A program made the position numbers and the translations under genes. Positions 1-6,529 of a DNA stretch of 8,714 nucleotides are shown here, piece by piece; the stretch's first letter is position 1, and every line of letters starts with the position of its first letter. The notes under the pieces are model-generated. The model worked only from the letters and a program-made list of their open reading frames with translations, was not told the origin of the DNA and ran no database searches. This DNA is from Acidobacteriaceae bacterium (GTDB lineage: Bacteria; Acidobacteriota; Terriglobia; Bryobacterales; Bryobacteraceae): contig JAFARV010000569.1 of NCBI GenBank assembly GCA_019245255.1, forward strand, positions 1 through 8,714, written 5' to 3'.

Positions 1-125
1 TTCATTTCATCAATCCCGTGCCCATCAATGAGATAGCAGAACGCTGGATTAGCAAGTTTGACCAGCCACGTCTGAAGGCGCTGTCAAAACTTAAGAGAAC
101 GTTGGAGAAACAGGATCATGAGTAA
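1..125 (+). CDS. ArsR-family transcriptional repressor, C-terminal fragment (5' end outside window)
   Basis: Reading the frame that begins at base 3 gives about 40 residues and a TAA stop at 123-125. The fragment contains NPVPINEIAERWISKF followed by a lysine-rich helix ending in LKRTLEKQDHE. This is the typical tail of winged-helix ArsR/SmtB repressors encoded beside SRPBCC/AHSA1 proteins, where an N-P-x-P-I motif precedes a helix containing RWI. The DNA-binding domain lies upstream of the window, so no inducer or metal-site residues can be judged. The last 8 bases overlap the ATG of the next gene (118), which implies co-transcription and probable translational coupling. By analogy, the repressor would control its own operon, including the SRPBCC gene. 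The frame, stop and overlap are seen directly. The family call rests on recalled resemblance of a short tail and is moderately firm. Confidence 0.72.
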   Translation, partial: HFINPVPINEIAERWISKFDQPRLKALSKLKRTLEKQDHE

Positions 126-567
126 AGCGGGCGAAAGCACTTTTGTCTACGTAACATTTATCCGTACGACACCGGAACAGTTGTGGTCCGCGCTGACTGG
201 CCCCGAGTTTATGAAGGAGTACTGGTTCGGTATGCATGTGGAGACCGAATGGAGGGCCGGAGCGCAGTGGCAACTACTCTTCCCCGATGGACGGATTGCG
301 GACACTGGAGAAATTGTCGAATTGGACCCACCCAAGCGGCTGGTGCTCAAATGGCGCAACGAATTCAGGCCGGAACTAACGGCGGAGGGTTATGCGCGCT
401 GCACCATCGAGCTCGAGCCGGTATCCGATGCAGTCAAACTCACCATCACGCACACCATGGATCGCGCCGAGTCCAAGTTCATTCAGGCTGTATCTGGCGG
501 GTGGCCTCGCATCCTCTCCAATCTGAAGTCACTGCTTGAAACCGGCCAGGTTGTCCTGAAGACCTAG
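118..567 (+). CDS. SRPBCC (AHSA1-like) domain protein
   Basis: This is a 149-residue single-domain protein of the START/SRPBCC helix-grip fold, AHSA1-like type, with no signal peptide, so it is probably cytosolic. The N-terminal strand-helix segment TFVYVTFIRTTPEQLWSAL (about 8-26) is typical: an initial beta strand, then a helix opening with a T-P-E-x-L-W pattern. The WFG at 36-38, the G-x-I-V-E-L-D-P-P-K-R-L turn (64-75) and the closing helix GWPRILSNLKSLLETG (128-143) complete the fold at full family length. Such proteins bind small hydrophobic ligands in a central cavity, but the ligand here cannot be predicted. The ATG overlaps the end of the ArsR gene by 8 bases. That arrangement fixes the start, and the upstream GGAGAAACAGGATC offers a purine-rich ribosome site. 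The partner repressor probably regulates it. Confidence 0.85.
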   Translation: MSKAGESTFVYVTFIRTTPEQLWSALTGPEFMKEYWFGMHVETEWRAGAQWQLLFPDGRIADTGEIVELDPPKRLVLKWRNEFRPELTAEGYARCTIELEPVSDAVKLTITHTMDRAESKFIQAVSGGWPRILSNLKSLLETGQVVLKT

Positions 568-625
568 CACGAGAATTTGTCCATACCGAGCCGATTCTGC
601 TTACGGCAGCTCACGCCGAACCCAT

Positions 626-630
626 AGGAG
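626..630 (+). promoter_or_regulatory. Ribosome binding site for second SRPBCC gene
   Basis: AGGAG lies 6 bases before the ATG at 637, a good Shine-Dalgarno match. It supports this start and shows the gene is translated independently of the SRPBCC gene that ends at 567. The rest of the 69-base gap shows no obvious promoter or terminator. Confidence 0.75.
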
Positions 631-636
631 TAACGT

Positions 637-1233
637 ATGCATCTTGTGAAAACCGCAACTCTTCTCGTCCTGGGGTCGATGCCGTTACCTTGGACCGCCC
701 AAAACGTGCCACCCCTAACGAAATCGCCGGCGGGTTCTGCAAGAGTGGTGCGCGTGGAAGGCAATATCAATGCATCCGTCTCAGAGGTGTGGCGCGTGTT
801 TACCACGTCGCAAGGCGCGGAGGAATTCTTTGCTCAAAAGGCAAACATCCGACTCGCGATCGGCGGAGCCTATGAAATTCAGTTCGACCCGAAAGACGAG
901 CGCTCTGGCACGAAAGGACTGAAGGTCCTCAGCTATCTGCCCGAAGAGATGATTTCATTCGAATGGAACGCCCCGCCGGAGTTTCCTGAGGTGCGAAATG
1001 GGGGAACTTGGGTGGTCGTTGAGATGCGTCCGATCGACGCTCATCAGACCCATGTCAGCATTACGCACCTCGGCTGGAAGCACGGCCCGGAGTGGGATAA
1101 AGCATACGTTCACTTTCAGCGCGGCTGGAGTGAGTTGATGAACCGTCTGCAGACGCGATTCATCCGTGGTCCGATTGACTGGAGCACACAGCACATGATG
1201 TATCAGGGAGCTAAAGGTCCCGGTGGCCAATGA
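637..1233 (+). CDS. Exported SRPBCC (AHSA1-like) domain protein
   Basis: This 198-residue protein starts at an ATG with a strong RBS. Residues 1-22 (one lysine, then TATLLVLGSMPLPW, then TAQ) look like a Sec signal peptide, so the domain is probably periplasmic or secreted. The SRPBCC fold follows from about residue 36: strand RVVRVEGNINASVSEVW (36-52), the W-x-x-F helix start, GGAYEIQF (77-84), the L-P-E-E-M-I-S-F-E-W strand (101-110), V-S-I-T-H-L-G-W (140-147), and a C-terminal helix around FQRGWSELMNRLQTRF (160-175). The family is a ligand-binding helix-grip fold with no assignable substrate here. It resembles the preceding SRPBCC gene only in fold; the sequences differ strongly, so this is not a recent tandem copy. 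An exported SRPBCC protein is less usual than a cytosolic one. The domain call is firm and the export inference moderate. Confidence 0.82.
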   Translation: MHLVKTATLLVLGSMPLPWTAQNVPPLTKSPAGSARVVRVEGNINASVSEVWRVFTTSQGAEEFFAQKANIRLAIGGAYEIQFDPKDERSGTKGLKVLSYLPEEMISFEWNAPPEFPEVRNGGTWVVVEMRPIDAHQTHVSITHLGWKHGPEWDKAYVHFQRGWSELMNRLQTRFIRGPIDWSTQHMMYQGAKGPGGQ

Positions 1234-1354
1234 AGCTTAGGGTTCAAGTTCCAGATCGGCGATTCGCTCGAGAAGATGGCTCTGAGTAGCGAGGTGATAG
1301 AAAAGCACGCAGCGCGCTTGACACCGCGATCGTTTTGCGCGAGTTCCTTAAGTA

Positions 1355-2356
1355 GTGCTCGTGCCTGTCATTGCTGCGCTACTGCTCATCCCGCTGATCG
1401 GTTTCTTCTATGAAGCCGCCGGTACTCGTCGTGATCGTAACCGGCTGACACCTCGCGGTGCTCTTGTGGACTGCCACGGGCGACGACAATATCTTCACAA
1501 TGAGGGCGCGGGCGCACCGCCCGTTGTTCTCGAGGCAGGGATCGCGGGCACTTCGCTCGGCTGGGCCATCGTACAACCGAAAATTGCAACGTTTACCACG
1601 GTTTACAGTTACGATCGCGCGGGTCTTGGATGGAGCGATCCCGCCCGCTCTGACCGGACTCTGGCGAACATTACGTTGGAACTGCGTTCCCTGCTCGAAA
1701 GCGCCGCTGTTCCGTCACCTTACGTTCTCGTTGGGCACTCGTTTGGCGGGCTGCTGGTGAGGGCATTCGCATGTAGGTGGCCGGAACTCGTCGTCGGCCT
1801 GATTCTGGTTGATCCCGTTTCCGTTACGGCATGGGCCACAGCTAGCGCTTCTGAGCGGGCGCGGTTGCGGAGAGGAGTTGCGTTTTCGCGGCGCGGCGCG
1901 ACTCTCGCACGCTTCGGGGTCGTTCGAGGGGCGCTCACGCTGCTCCTTTCGGGCGCACGGCGCCTTCCCAAGCTGATCGGCAGAGCAGCTGCAGGGAAGG
2001 GTTCTCCGACCATGGAGCGCCTGGTCGGAGAGGTCCGAAAGCTTCCGCCAGAGGTTTGGCCCATGATTCGCGCGCATTGGTGTAAAGCCAAATCCTTCGA
2101 GGCCATGGCCGAATACCTGGACTGCTTGCCTACCTGCGCCACTGAAGCAGTGGCCTTGCGCCCACGACCCGAGATTCCCGTAACGATTCTTTCCGCTTCA
2201 AGCGCCACGCCGGCCGAATTGATCGAGCGGGATGAATGGGCAGCGCAGAGCAATTCCGGCAAACACGTCCGCTTAGAAAATAGCGGGCACTGGATTCAAC
2301 TGGATGCACCTGACGCTGTGGTCGCCGCCGTTCGCGAGCTGATTCAGTCTCTCTGA
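1355..2356 (+). CDS. Alpha/beta hydrolase, membrane-anchored or secreted
   Basis: This is a 333-residue alpha/beta-hydrolase-fold protein. Residues 1-19 (LVPVIAALLLIPLIGFF) form one hydrophobic segment, which suggests an N-terminal anchor or signal. The core shows PPVVLEAGIAGTSLGW (55-70, oxyanion-hole region), YSYDRAGLGWSDP (85-97), and the nucleophile elbow G-H-S-F-G-G (127-132) with Ser129 as the likely nucleophile. LILVDPVS (149-156) follows, and His312 in S-G-H-W-I-Q-L-D is the likely catalytic base. The acid residue is not certain. The substrate is unknown; esterase, lipase or haloalkane-type chemistry cannot be separated by sequence alone. The GTG at 1355 is the earliest possible start because an in-frame TAA lies at 1349-1351. 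It has no visible ribosome site, and GTG 1361 is an alternative. The gene converges on the minus-strand VWFA gene with 13 bases between stops. Confidence 0.85.
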   Translation: MLVPVIAALLLIPLIGFFYEAAGTRRDRNRLTPRGALVDCHGRRQYLHNEGAGAPPVVLEAGIAGTSLGWAIVQPKIATFTTVYSYDRAGLGWSDPARSDRTLANITLELRSLLESAAVPSPYVLVGHSFGGLLVRAFACRWPELVVGLILVDPVSVTAWATASASERARLRRGVAFSRRGATLARFGVVRGALTLLLSGARRLPKLIGRAAAGKGSPTMERLVGEVRKLPPEVWPMIRAHWCKAKSFEAMAEYLDCLPTCATEAVALRPRPEIPVTILSASSATPAELIERDEWAAQSNSGKHVRLENSGHWIQLDAPDAVVAAVRELIQSL

Positions 2357-2369
2357 TGTGAGGGCGGCT

Positions 2370-3968
2370 CTATCGGGAACCGACCGCTGCCGGTGCGTGC
2401 GAAACCGCCACCGGGGTTGGTGCTTCGGGAGCGGCGTCCAGGCTTTTGTGGTCCAATTCGAATGCGCCGAGGGTCCCGCTTTCACCCGCCTCAAGCACGA
2501 CTCGCACGCTCTGAGTTTTGCGCGGAAGGCGGAGCGTCACCGGCATTGTTGTCACAGCCGTGCCCAAACGCCCAGCTTCCCGGCTGCGAGCCGATACTGA
2601 AAGACTCTGCACGTTCGATGCGAGAACGTGCCTTCGGGAATTCAAGCTCGCCGCGGCAAACATCACGTTGGTCGTACTTCCGCCATTTTCTCCGGGTTTC
2701 CAGACCAGGTGTTTGGAATAGAACTTGAGCGTGAAATCGATGGTTCCGGTATCCGGATGGCGCACAATATCTGCTATCCGCATATTGAAAGCTGTGAAAG
2801 GTACGGTCGACCACATCGCGTCCGCAAGTGTGGCGAGCGCTTTGGAACGAGGATCGGCCGCTGCATTCTGGTCCGGGGCGTAATAACCCGCCTTCGTCAG
2901 CGCTCGCAATTGAGGATTGCGAAGTGTCACGCGGATGTGTCGAAATTTCCCATTTGGATCTACGCTGTCCGGGCTGTACGACAGAGTGTAGTATTCGGAT
3001 CCACGTTCCTGGGACAACTTGATCTCTCTGTCGACATCGTTGCGGTTATAGAAAAGAGTTCCCCCGGTTTCACTTACGAACTTGGCAAAGTTGATATCGC
3101 CTGAAAACGGATCGTTATGACTCGTGCTAGTGAATGCGCCTGTTTCGTTGACCTGCAGTTCAATGCCGGTCACCGGCAGGCCGGGATAAATAACAAACAG
3201 GCTCAGGCGGGAGTCCACCAGCATATTCGTGGTGTCGTGCAAATACCGAACAAGCTGAGTCACCTGGTGTGATGGAAGGGGTGAGAGGAACATGCCCGGG
3301 GCGCCATGCCCCACCCAGACTATGTTCTTGCGTCCCGGAATTCCTTTGTTCTGGAGAGCAATCTGCTGTAGCGCTTCGAGCGATTCGGCAAAGCGCTCCG
3401 GTGCGAAGCCGGGATTCATAAGCTTGAAGGGAAGCGCCGCCGGAATATGCTGGAGCGCGCTCAACAGGTCCTTTTTGCTCGTCGTGTAGTCCTGCATCAT
3501 TTCGAGCGACCTGTTACCTAGGACCATGAGTTCTGCTGGCGATTTCAGCCGTGCAGGCTGGTCGTCGAGATACCTCCTGATTTCATACCGTATGTAGGCG
3601 AAGTCTTCGAATGTCGAATTCAAGAGATCCAAAACGAAGATCGTCATCGGCGCTTTGCCCCCCGGATCATCCTCAACCGCATTCTTGTCCAGGACATGCA
3701 CCTGCGGCGGCTCGAACGAGAGAATACGCTGCTGTTTGTCACCGTCGGTGATCGTGAAATCATCTTTGGTCAAGCCCTTCACGACGGGCCGCCCGTTCTT
3801 GTCCAATACCGTGACGTCGAGAACGACAAGCTGCGAGGTCACGCGAAATGTCGGCGCATCGGCAGGCGTATCTTGCGCCTGAGCGATAACAGGCCAAAAT
3901 AAAGACGCAACAACCACAGCGCTCATAGGAGCGATGAATCGAATAGGCAAGATGACAGGTCTCGCCAC
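2370..3968 (-). CDS. Secreted VWFA-related Acidobacterial domain protein
   Basis: This 532-residue protein has a signal peptide (hydrophobic 12-29, probable cut after A-Q-A at 29-31). It matches the 'VWFA-related Acidobacterial domain' family (TIGR03436 as I recall it). Hallmarks in order are FRVTSQLVVLDVTVLDKNGR (41-60), the G-L-T-K-D-D-F-T-I-T-D-G motif (65-76), TIFVLDLLNST (109-119, first von Willebrand strand), PGRKNIVWVG (211-220), FAKFVSETGGTLFYN (294-308), YYTLSYSP (326-333) and a closing RHIRVTLRNPQLRALTKAGYY (343-363). About 165 further residues form a polar extension of unknown role. The classical metal-binding DxSxS is replaced by D-L-L-N-S, common in this family. The GTG at 3968 is the first available start because a TAA lies two codons upstream; ATG codon 15 would also leave a signal peptide. 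Its molecular role is not known; an envelope or adhesion role is inference. Confidence 0.9.
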   Translation of the reverse strand: MARPVILPIRFIAPMSAVVVASLFWPVIAQAQDTPADAPTFRVTSQLVVLDVTVLDKNGRPVVKGLTKDDFTITDGDKQQRILSFEPPQVHVLDKNAVEDDPGGKAPMTIFVLDLLNSTFEDFAYIRYEIRRYLDDQPARLKSPAELMVLGNRSLEMMQDYTTSKKDLLSALQHIPAALPFKLMNPGFAPERFAESLEALQQIALQNKGIPGRKNIVWVGHGAPGMFLSPLPSHQVTQLVRYLHDTTNMLVDSRLSLFVIYPGLPVTGIELQVNETGAFTSTSHNDPFSGDINFAKFVSETGGTLFYNRNDVDREIKLSQERGSEYYTLSYSPDSVDPNGKFRHIRVTLRNPQLRALTKAGYYAPDQNAAADPRSKALATLADAMWSTVPFTAFNMRIADIVRHPDTGTIDFTLKFYSKHLVWKPGENGGSTTNVMFAAASLNSRRHVLASNVQSLSVSARSREAGRLGTAVTTMPVTLRLPRKTQSVRVVLEAGESGTLGAFELDHKSLDAAPEAPTPVAVSHAPAAVGSR

Positions 3969-4094
3969 AGCTTACTTTGGCGGACGCGGCGTGGAAAGTA
4001 CCGCGACTCCTATCCCCGTTCGAAAAGTTCGGAATAGGCTCGCCGCGAATCGCCGCCGTGATATAACCCCTGAGGAGAAACTCACGCGAGACGA
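3969..4094. promoter_or_regulatory. Divergent intergenic region with an imperfect dyad
   Basis: This 126-base gap separates the minus-strand VWFA gene from the plus-strand DUF1349-like gene and must hold at least their start signals. An imperfect dyad spans 4009-4038: arms CCTATCCC and GGAATAGG pair at 7 of 8 positions around a 14-base centre that contains GTTCGAAAA followed by GTTCGGAAT. A TATAAC at 4062-4067 could serve as a -10 for the plus-strand gene, but no convincing -35 sits at the right distance. An AGGAG at 4073-4077 lies 17 bases before the ATG at 4095, too far for an ideal ribosome site. The dyad is visible; its use as an operator is inference. Confidence 0.35.
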
Positions 4095-4766
4095 ATGAAA
4101 ACAGCGGCCGTTGTCTTGGGAATTCTTTTAGCGGTACTTGCGGCGCCTCTGGTAGCTGCGAAGCTTGGCATTTTTAAGGCGCATCAGGATGTCGGGATTT
4201 CGCCGATGAAGGGCAAGGTGAAATACGACACAAAAAGCAACCAGTACGCAGTTACCGGTTCTGGCGCCAACATCTGGGCCAAGGTGGATGCCTTTCAATT
4301 TGTCTACAAACAGATTTCGGGAGACCTGACGTTCAGTTCAGACATTGAGTTCTTAGGCACAGGCGTCGAACAGCATCGCAAGGCCGGACTCATGATCCGG
4401 CAATCGCTGTCGCCGGATTCCGCCTACGCCGACGTGATGCTGCATGGCGACGGCATGACGTCACTGCAATGCCGGGAAACTGCTGGCGCTGAGACGAAGG
4501 AGACACGCACCGATGTCAAACATCCGCAGCATGTCCGCATTGAGCGCCGTGGGAACCAGTTCACGATGGCAGTTAGCAATGAAGGCGCTCCCGAGCAAAC
4601 AACTGGCCCAATCACCGTGCAACTGCAGGACCCGGTATACGTCGGTCTGGCAGTGTCCGCGCATAATGCGAAAGTGCGCGAGACGGCTATATTTTCAAAT
4701 GTCAAGCTGACACAGGGCCAGACTCAACAGAACACTGAAGTCCTCCGCTTGCTCGCGCGGTTCTAG
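4095..4766 (+). CDS. Exported DUF1349-like (concanavalin A-like fold) protein
   Basis: This 223-residue protein opens with a signal peptide (MKTAAVVLGILLAVLAAPLVAA). The rest resembles DUF1349-type beta-sandwich domains seen in TolB-like envelope proteins of Acidobacteria: G-S-G-A-N-I-W (56-62), a long strand series ISGDLTFSSDIEFLGTG (74-90), HRKAGLMIRQSLSPDSAYAD (94-113), L-H-G-D-G-M-T-S-L-Q (116-125), RIERRGNQFTMAV (148-160), and VYVGLAVSAHN (181-191) followed by AIFSNVKL (198-205). Proteins of this fold often bind carbohydrate, but no ligand residues can be assigned here. The ATG is the only start after an in-frame TGA at 4071. The next gene begins 11 bases downstream with its RBS overlapping this stop, so the two are almost certainly co-expressed. 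The fold call is moderately firm and the function unknown. Confidence 0.75.
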   Translation: MKTAAVVLGILLAVLAAPLVAAKLGIFKAHQDVGISPMKGKVKYDTKSNQYAVTGSGANIWAKVDAFQFVYKQISGDLTFSSDIEFLGTGVEQHRKAGLMIRQSLSPDSAYADVMLHGDGMTSLQCRETAGAETKETRTDVKHPQHVRIERRGNQFTMAVSNEGAPEQTTGPITVQLQDPVYVGLAVSAHNAKVRETAIFSNVKLTQGQTQQNTEVLRLLARF

Positions 4767-4769
4767 GAG
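4765..4769 (+). promoter_or_regulatory. Ribosome binding site overlapping upstream stop codon
   Basis: AGGAG sits 8 bases before the ATG at 4778 and shares bases with the TAG (4764-4766) that ends the DUF1349-like gene. This fixes the start of the TolB-like gene and points to translational coupling, giving balanced synthesis of the two exported proteins. Confidence 0.8.
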
Positions 4770-4777
4770 ATCCGCCC

Positions 4778-5710
4778 ATGAGATTCAACCGGGCTATGGT
4801 TGTCCTCGCCTGTGCTGCGCTTTGCCACGCTCAGCCGTCGAACCAGGTGAAACACAGCAAGATCGCTGTATACACGCTCAAGGACAAAGCCGCTAAGGTC
4901 GTCTATGAAGCGGACCAGCTGATCGAGGCTCCGACCTTTTCGCCCGATGGCAAGCTTTTGCTCGTCAACACCGGAGGCGAGCTGTATACGCTGCCGCTGA
5001 ATTCAAAGGCGCCCCAGCTTGAAAAAATTGATCTCGGCGGACTGGTGAAGTGCAATAACGATAAGGGCTTTTCTCCCGACGGCAAGTTGATCGCGCTGTC
5101 TTCATCGGGTAAGGCGGCGGGCTCTCAAATCTATACCGTCGCGGCCACCGGAGGCGAGCCCAAGCTGATCGTAACCGAAACACCGAGTTACTTTCATTCG
5201 TTTTCACCGGATGGAAAGTATCTGGCCTTCGTGGCTCAGCGGCACCGGAATTTCGACCTTTTCCGTGTGCCGGCCGAAGGTGGCGAACAGCAGCGGCTCA
5301 CCACGAGCGAAGCTTATGACGACGGGCCGGACTATTCGCCGGATGGAAAATGGATCTACTTCAACTCGAACCGCTCAGGCAGTTGGCACATCTGGCGCAT
5401 GCCCGCCGATGGCGCAGGCGAAAAGGACAAAAACGCCGAGCGCATCACGAATGATGACGAGGAGGATTGGTTTCCGCACTGTTCACCTGACGGAAAGTGG
5501 CTGGTATTTTTGTCGTTTCCTAAAGGGACCACCGGACACAACGACCGCATGGAAGGCGTCGCGCTGCGCATGATTCAGCTATCCGGAAAAAGGATCAAGC
5601 ACGCGAAACCAGACCTTTTGACAACGTTCTTCGGAGGCCAGGGCACGATCAACGTGAACTCGTGGGCGCCCGACTCATCGAAGTTCGCCTACGTCATCTA
5701 TCAGCAGTAG
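4778..5710 (+). CDS. Exported TolB-like PD40 beta-propeller protein
   Basis: This 310-residue protein has a short signal peptide (1-18, ending C-H-A-Q). Five S-P-D-G motifs at residues 55, 99, 143, 187 and 236, plus a sixth degenerate A-P-D-S at 297, are spaced 44, 44, 44, 49 and 61 residues apart. These are the PD40/WD40-like repeats of a six-bladed TolB-type propeller. The fourth blade carries YSPDGKWIYFNSNRSGSWHI and the fifth WFPHCSPDGKWLVFLSF, typical of 'TolB family protein' annotations. No catalytic residues are present; such propellers act as protein- or ligand-binding scaffolds in the periplasm. It is not TolB proper, because no tol-pal genes are adjacent and the TolB N-terminal domain is missing. 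In family members I recall, this propeller follows a DUF1349 domain in one chain; here they are separate genes. The final codons and stop lie inside a tandem repeat. Confidence 0.88.
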   Translation: MRFNRAMVVLACAALCHAQPSNQVKHSKIAVYTLKDKAAKVVYEADQLIEAPTFSPDGKLLLVNTGGELYTLPLNSKAPQLEKIDLGGLVKCNNDKGFSPDGKLIALSSSGKAAGSQIYTVAATGGEPKLIVTETPSYFHSFSPDGKYLAFVAQRHRNFDLFRVPAEGGEQQRLTTSEAYDDGPDYSPDGKWIYFNSNRSGSWHIWRMPADGAGEKDKNAERITNDDEEDWFPHCSPDGKWLVFLSFPKGTTGHNDRMEGVALRMIQLSGKRIKHAKPDLLTTFFGGQGTINVNSWAPDSSKFAYVIYQQ

Positions 5711-5740
5711 GCGCTCGCGTATCAGCAGTAGGCGCTCGCG
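5699..5740 (+). repeat. Two exact tandem copies of a 21-base unit across a stop codon
   Basis: The unit begins TATCAGCAGTAGG and ends CGCTCGCG. Copy one is 5699-5719 and copy two 5720-5740, identical. Each contains codons Tyr-Gln-Gln-stop in the frame of the TolB-like gene, so its stop (5708-5710) is duplicated in frame at 5729-5731. A degenerate 19-base third copy (5741-5759) overlaps the last codons of thiG on the other strand. Confidence 0.9.
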
Positions 5741-5743
5741 AAA

Positions 5744-6529
5744 TCAGCGGCCGCTCGCGATCGTTCCTGCGAGCGGGCTGCTTGCGACGGCATATTCACG
5801 TCGCGGCATGCGGCCGGCGAGAAACGCTGCACGCCCGGCTTCTACCGCCAGCTTCATCGCCATCGCCATCCGTTCCGAGTCTTCCGCTTCCGCAACCGCA
5901 GTATTGAGCAGAACGCCGTCATAGCCCAATTCCATCGCGATCGCAGCATCAGAGGCGGTCCCGACACCCGCATCGACGATGAGCGGAACTTGCGTGATCG
6001 CTTCACGCAGGATTTTCAGATTTGTCATGTTCTGAATGCCGAGGCCGGATCCAATGGGCGCAGCCAGAGGCATAACCGCCGCCGCACCTGCGTCGATCAG
6101 CTTGCGTGCATTTACAAGATCGTCGCTGGTATACGGAAGAACCACGAAGCCCTCTTTGACGAGCACTCGCGTCGCCTCCAGAAGGCCCTCGTTATCTGGA
6201 AATAGCGTCTTCTGGTCGCCAATCACTTCCAGCTTGATCCAGTTGGAAAGACCTACTTCGAGTGCGAGCCGTGCCGTCCGGATCGCGTCTTCAGCCGTGT
6301 AGCATGCCGCCGTGTTCGGCAGGATGTGGACCTTCGAACGGTCGATGTAGTCGAGCTCGGATTCCTTCGAGCGATCCGTAAGATTGACGCGACGGACTGC
6401 AAGCGTGACCATCTCGGTGCCAGAAGCTGCGTGGCAGCGGGCCATCAACTGCTTGCTCCGGTATTTGCCCGTTCCGAGCCACAGCCGAGACTGGAAGCTG
6501 CGCCCGGCAATCGTTAATACATCGTCCAT
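5744..6529 (-). CDS. thiG: Thiazole synthase ThiG
   Basis: This 261-residue enzyme makes the thiazole phosphate ring of thiamin from 1-deoxy-xylulose-5-phosphate, dehydroglycine and ThiS thiocarboxylate. The sequence follows ThiG closely: LTIAGRSFQSRLWLGTGKY (5-23), VRRVNL (45-50), LPNTAACYTAEDAIRTARLA (70-89), NWIKLEVIGD (96-105) with Lys99 as the expected Schiff-base lysine, FPDN (110-113), FVVLPYTSDD (128-137), MPLAAPIGSGLGI (153-165, phosphate-binding loop) and DAGVGTASDAAIAMELG (186-202). I chose the ATG at 6529 because family proteins begin just before this first strand and the length then fits. The frame is open upstream to a GTG at 6634, but those 35 residues look unrelated. The ribosome site is weak (AAAGTG). 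No thiS, thiO/thiH or thiE lies beside it in the window. Confidence 0.95.
   Translation of the reverse strand: MDDVLTIAGRSFQSRLWLGTGKYRSKQLMARCHAASGTEMVTLAVRRVNLTDRSKESELDYIDRSKVHILPNTAACYTAEDAIRTARLALEVGLSNWIKLEVIGDQKTLFPDNEGLLEATRVLVKEGFVVLPYTSDDLVNARKLIDAGAAAVMPLAAPIGSGLGIQNMTNLKILREAITQVPLIVDAGVGTASDAAIAMELGYDGVLLNTAVAEAEDSERMAMAMKLAVEAGRAAFLAGRMPRREYAVASSPLAGTIASGR
5751..5776. terminator. GC-rich hairpin at the convergent ends of the TolB-like gene and thiG
   Basis: CCGCTCGC (5751-5758) and GCGAGCGG (5769-5776) form a perfect 8-base stem with a 10-base loop. It lies within the last codons of thiG and about 40 bases after the TolB-like stop. No T tract follows on either strand, so a classic intrinsic terminator is unlikely. 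Transcript-end stabilisation or rho-type termination is possible. The two upstream repeat copies carry the same CGCTCGC arm at 5712-5718 and 5733-5739. Confidence 0.35.

Noticed and set aside
1318..1346. Perfect TTGACA (1318-1323) as a promoter -35 for the hydrolase gene
   Set aside because: No sequence resembling a -10 box lies 16-19 bases downstream; the hexamer alone is not enough to call a promoter.
1276..1412. Short plus-strand frame starting MALSSEVIEK between the second SRPBCC gene and the hydrolase
   Set aside because: It overlaps the hydrolase start, lacks a ribosome site, and its second half is Cys/Ser-rich shadow sequence.
2628..3104. 158-residue plus-strand frame inside the VWFA gene
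   Set aside because: It lies wholly antisense to a well-supported coding region and has no recognisable domain.
5662..5907. Plus-strand open frame running across the end of the TolB-like gene into thiG
   Set aside because: It is out of frame with both real genes, and its Arg/Ser/Pro-rich translation is typical of an antisense shadow of thiG.
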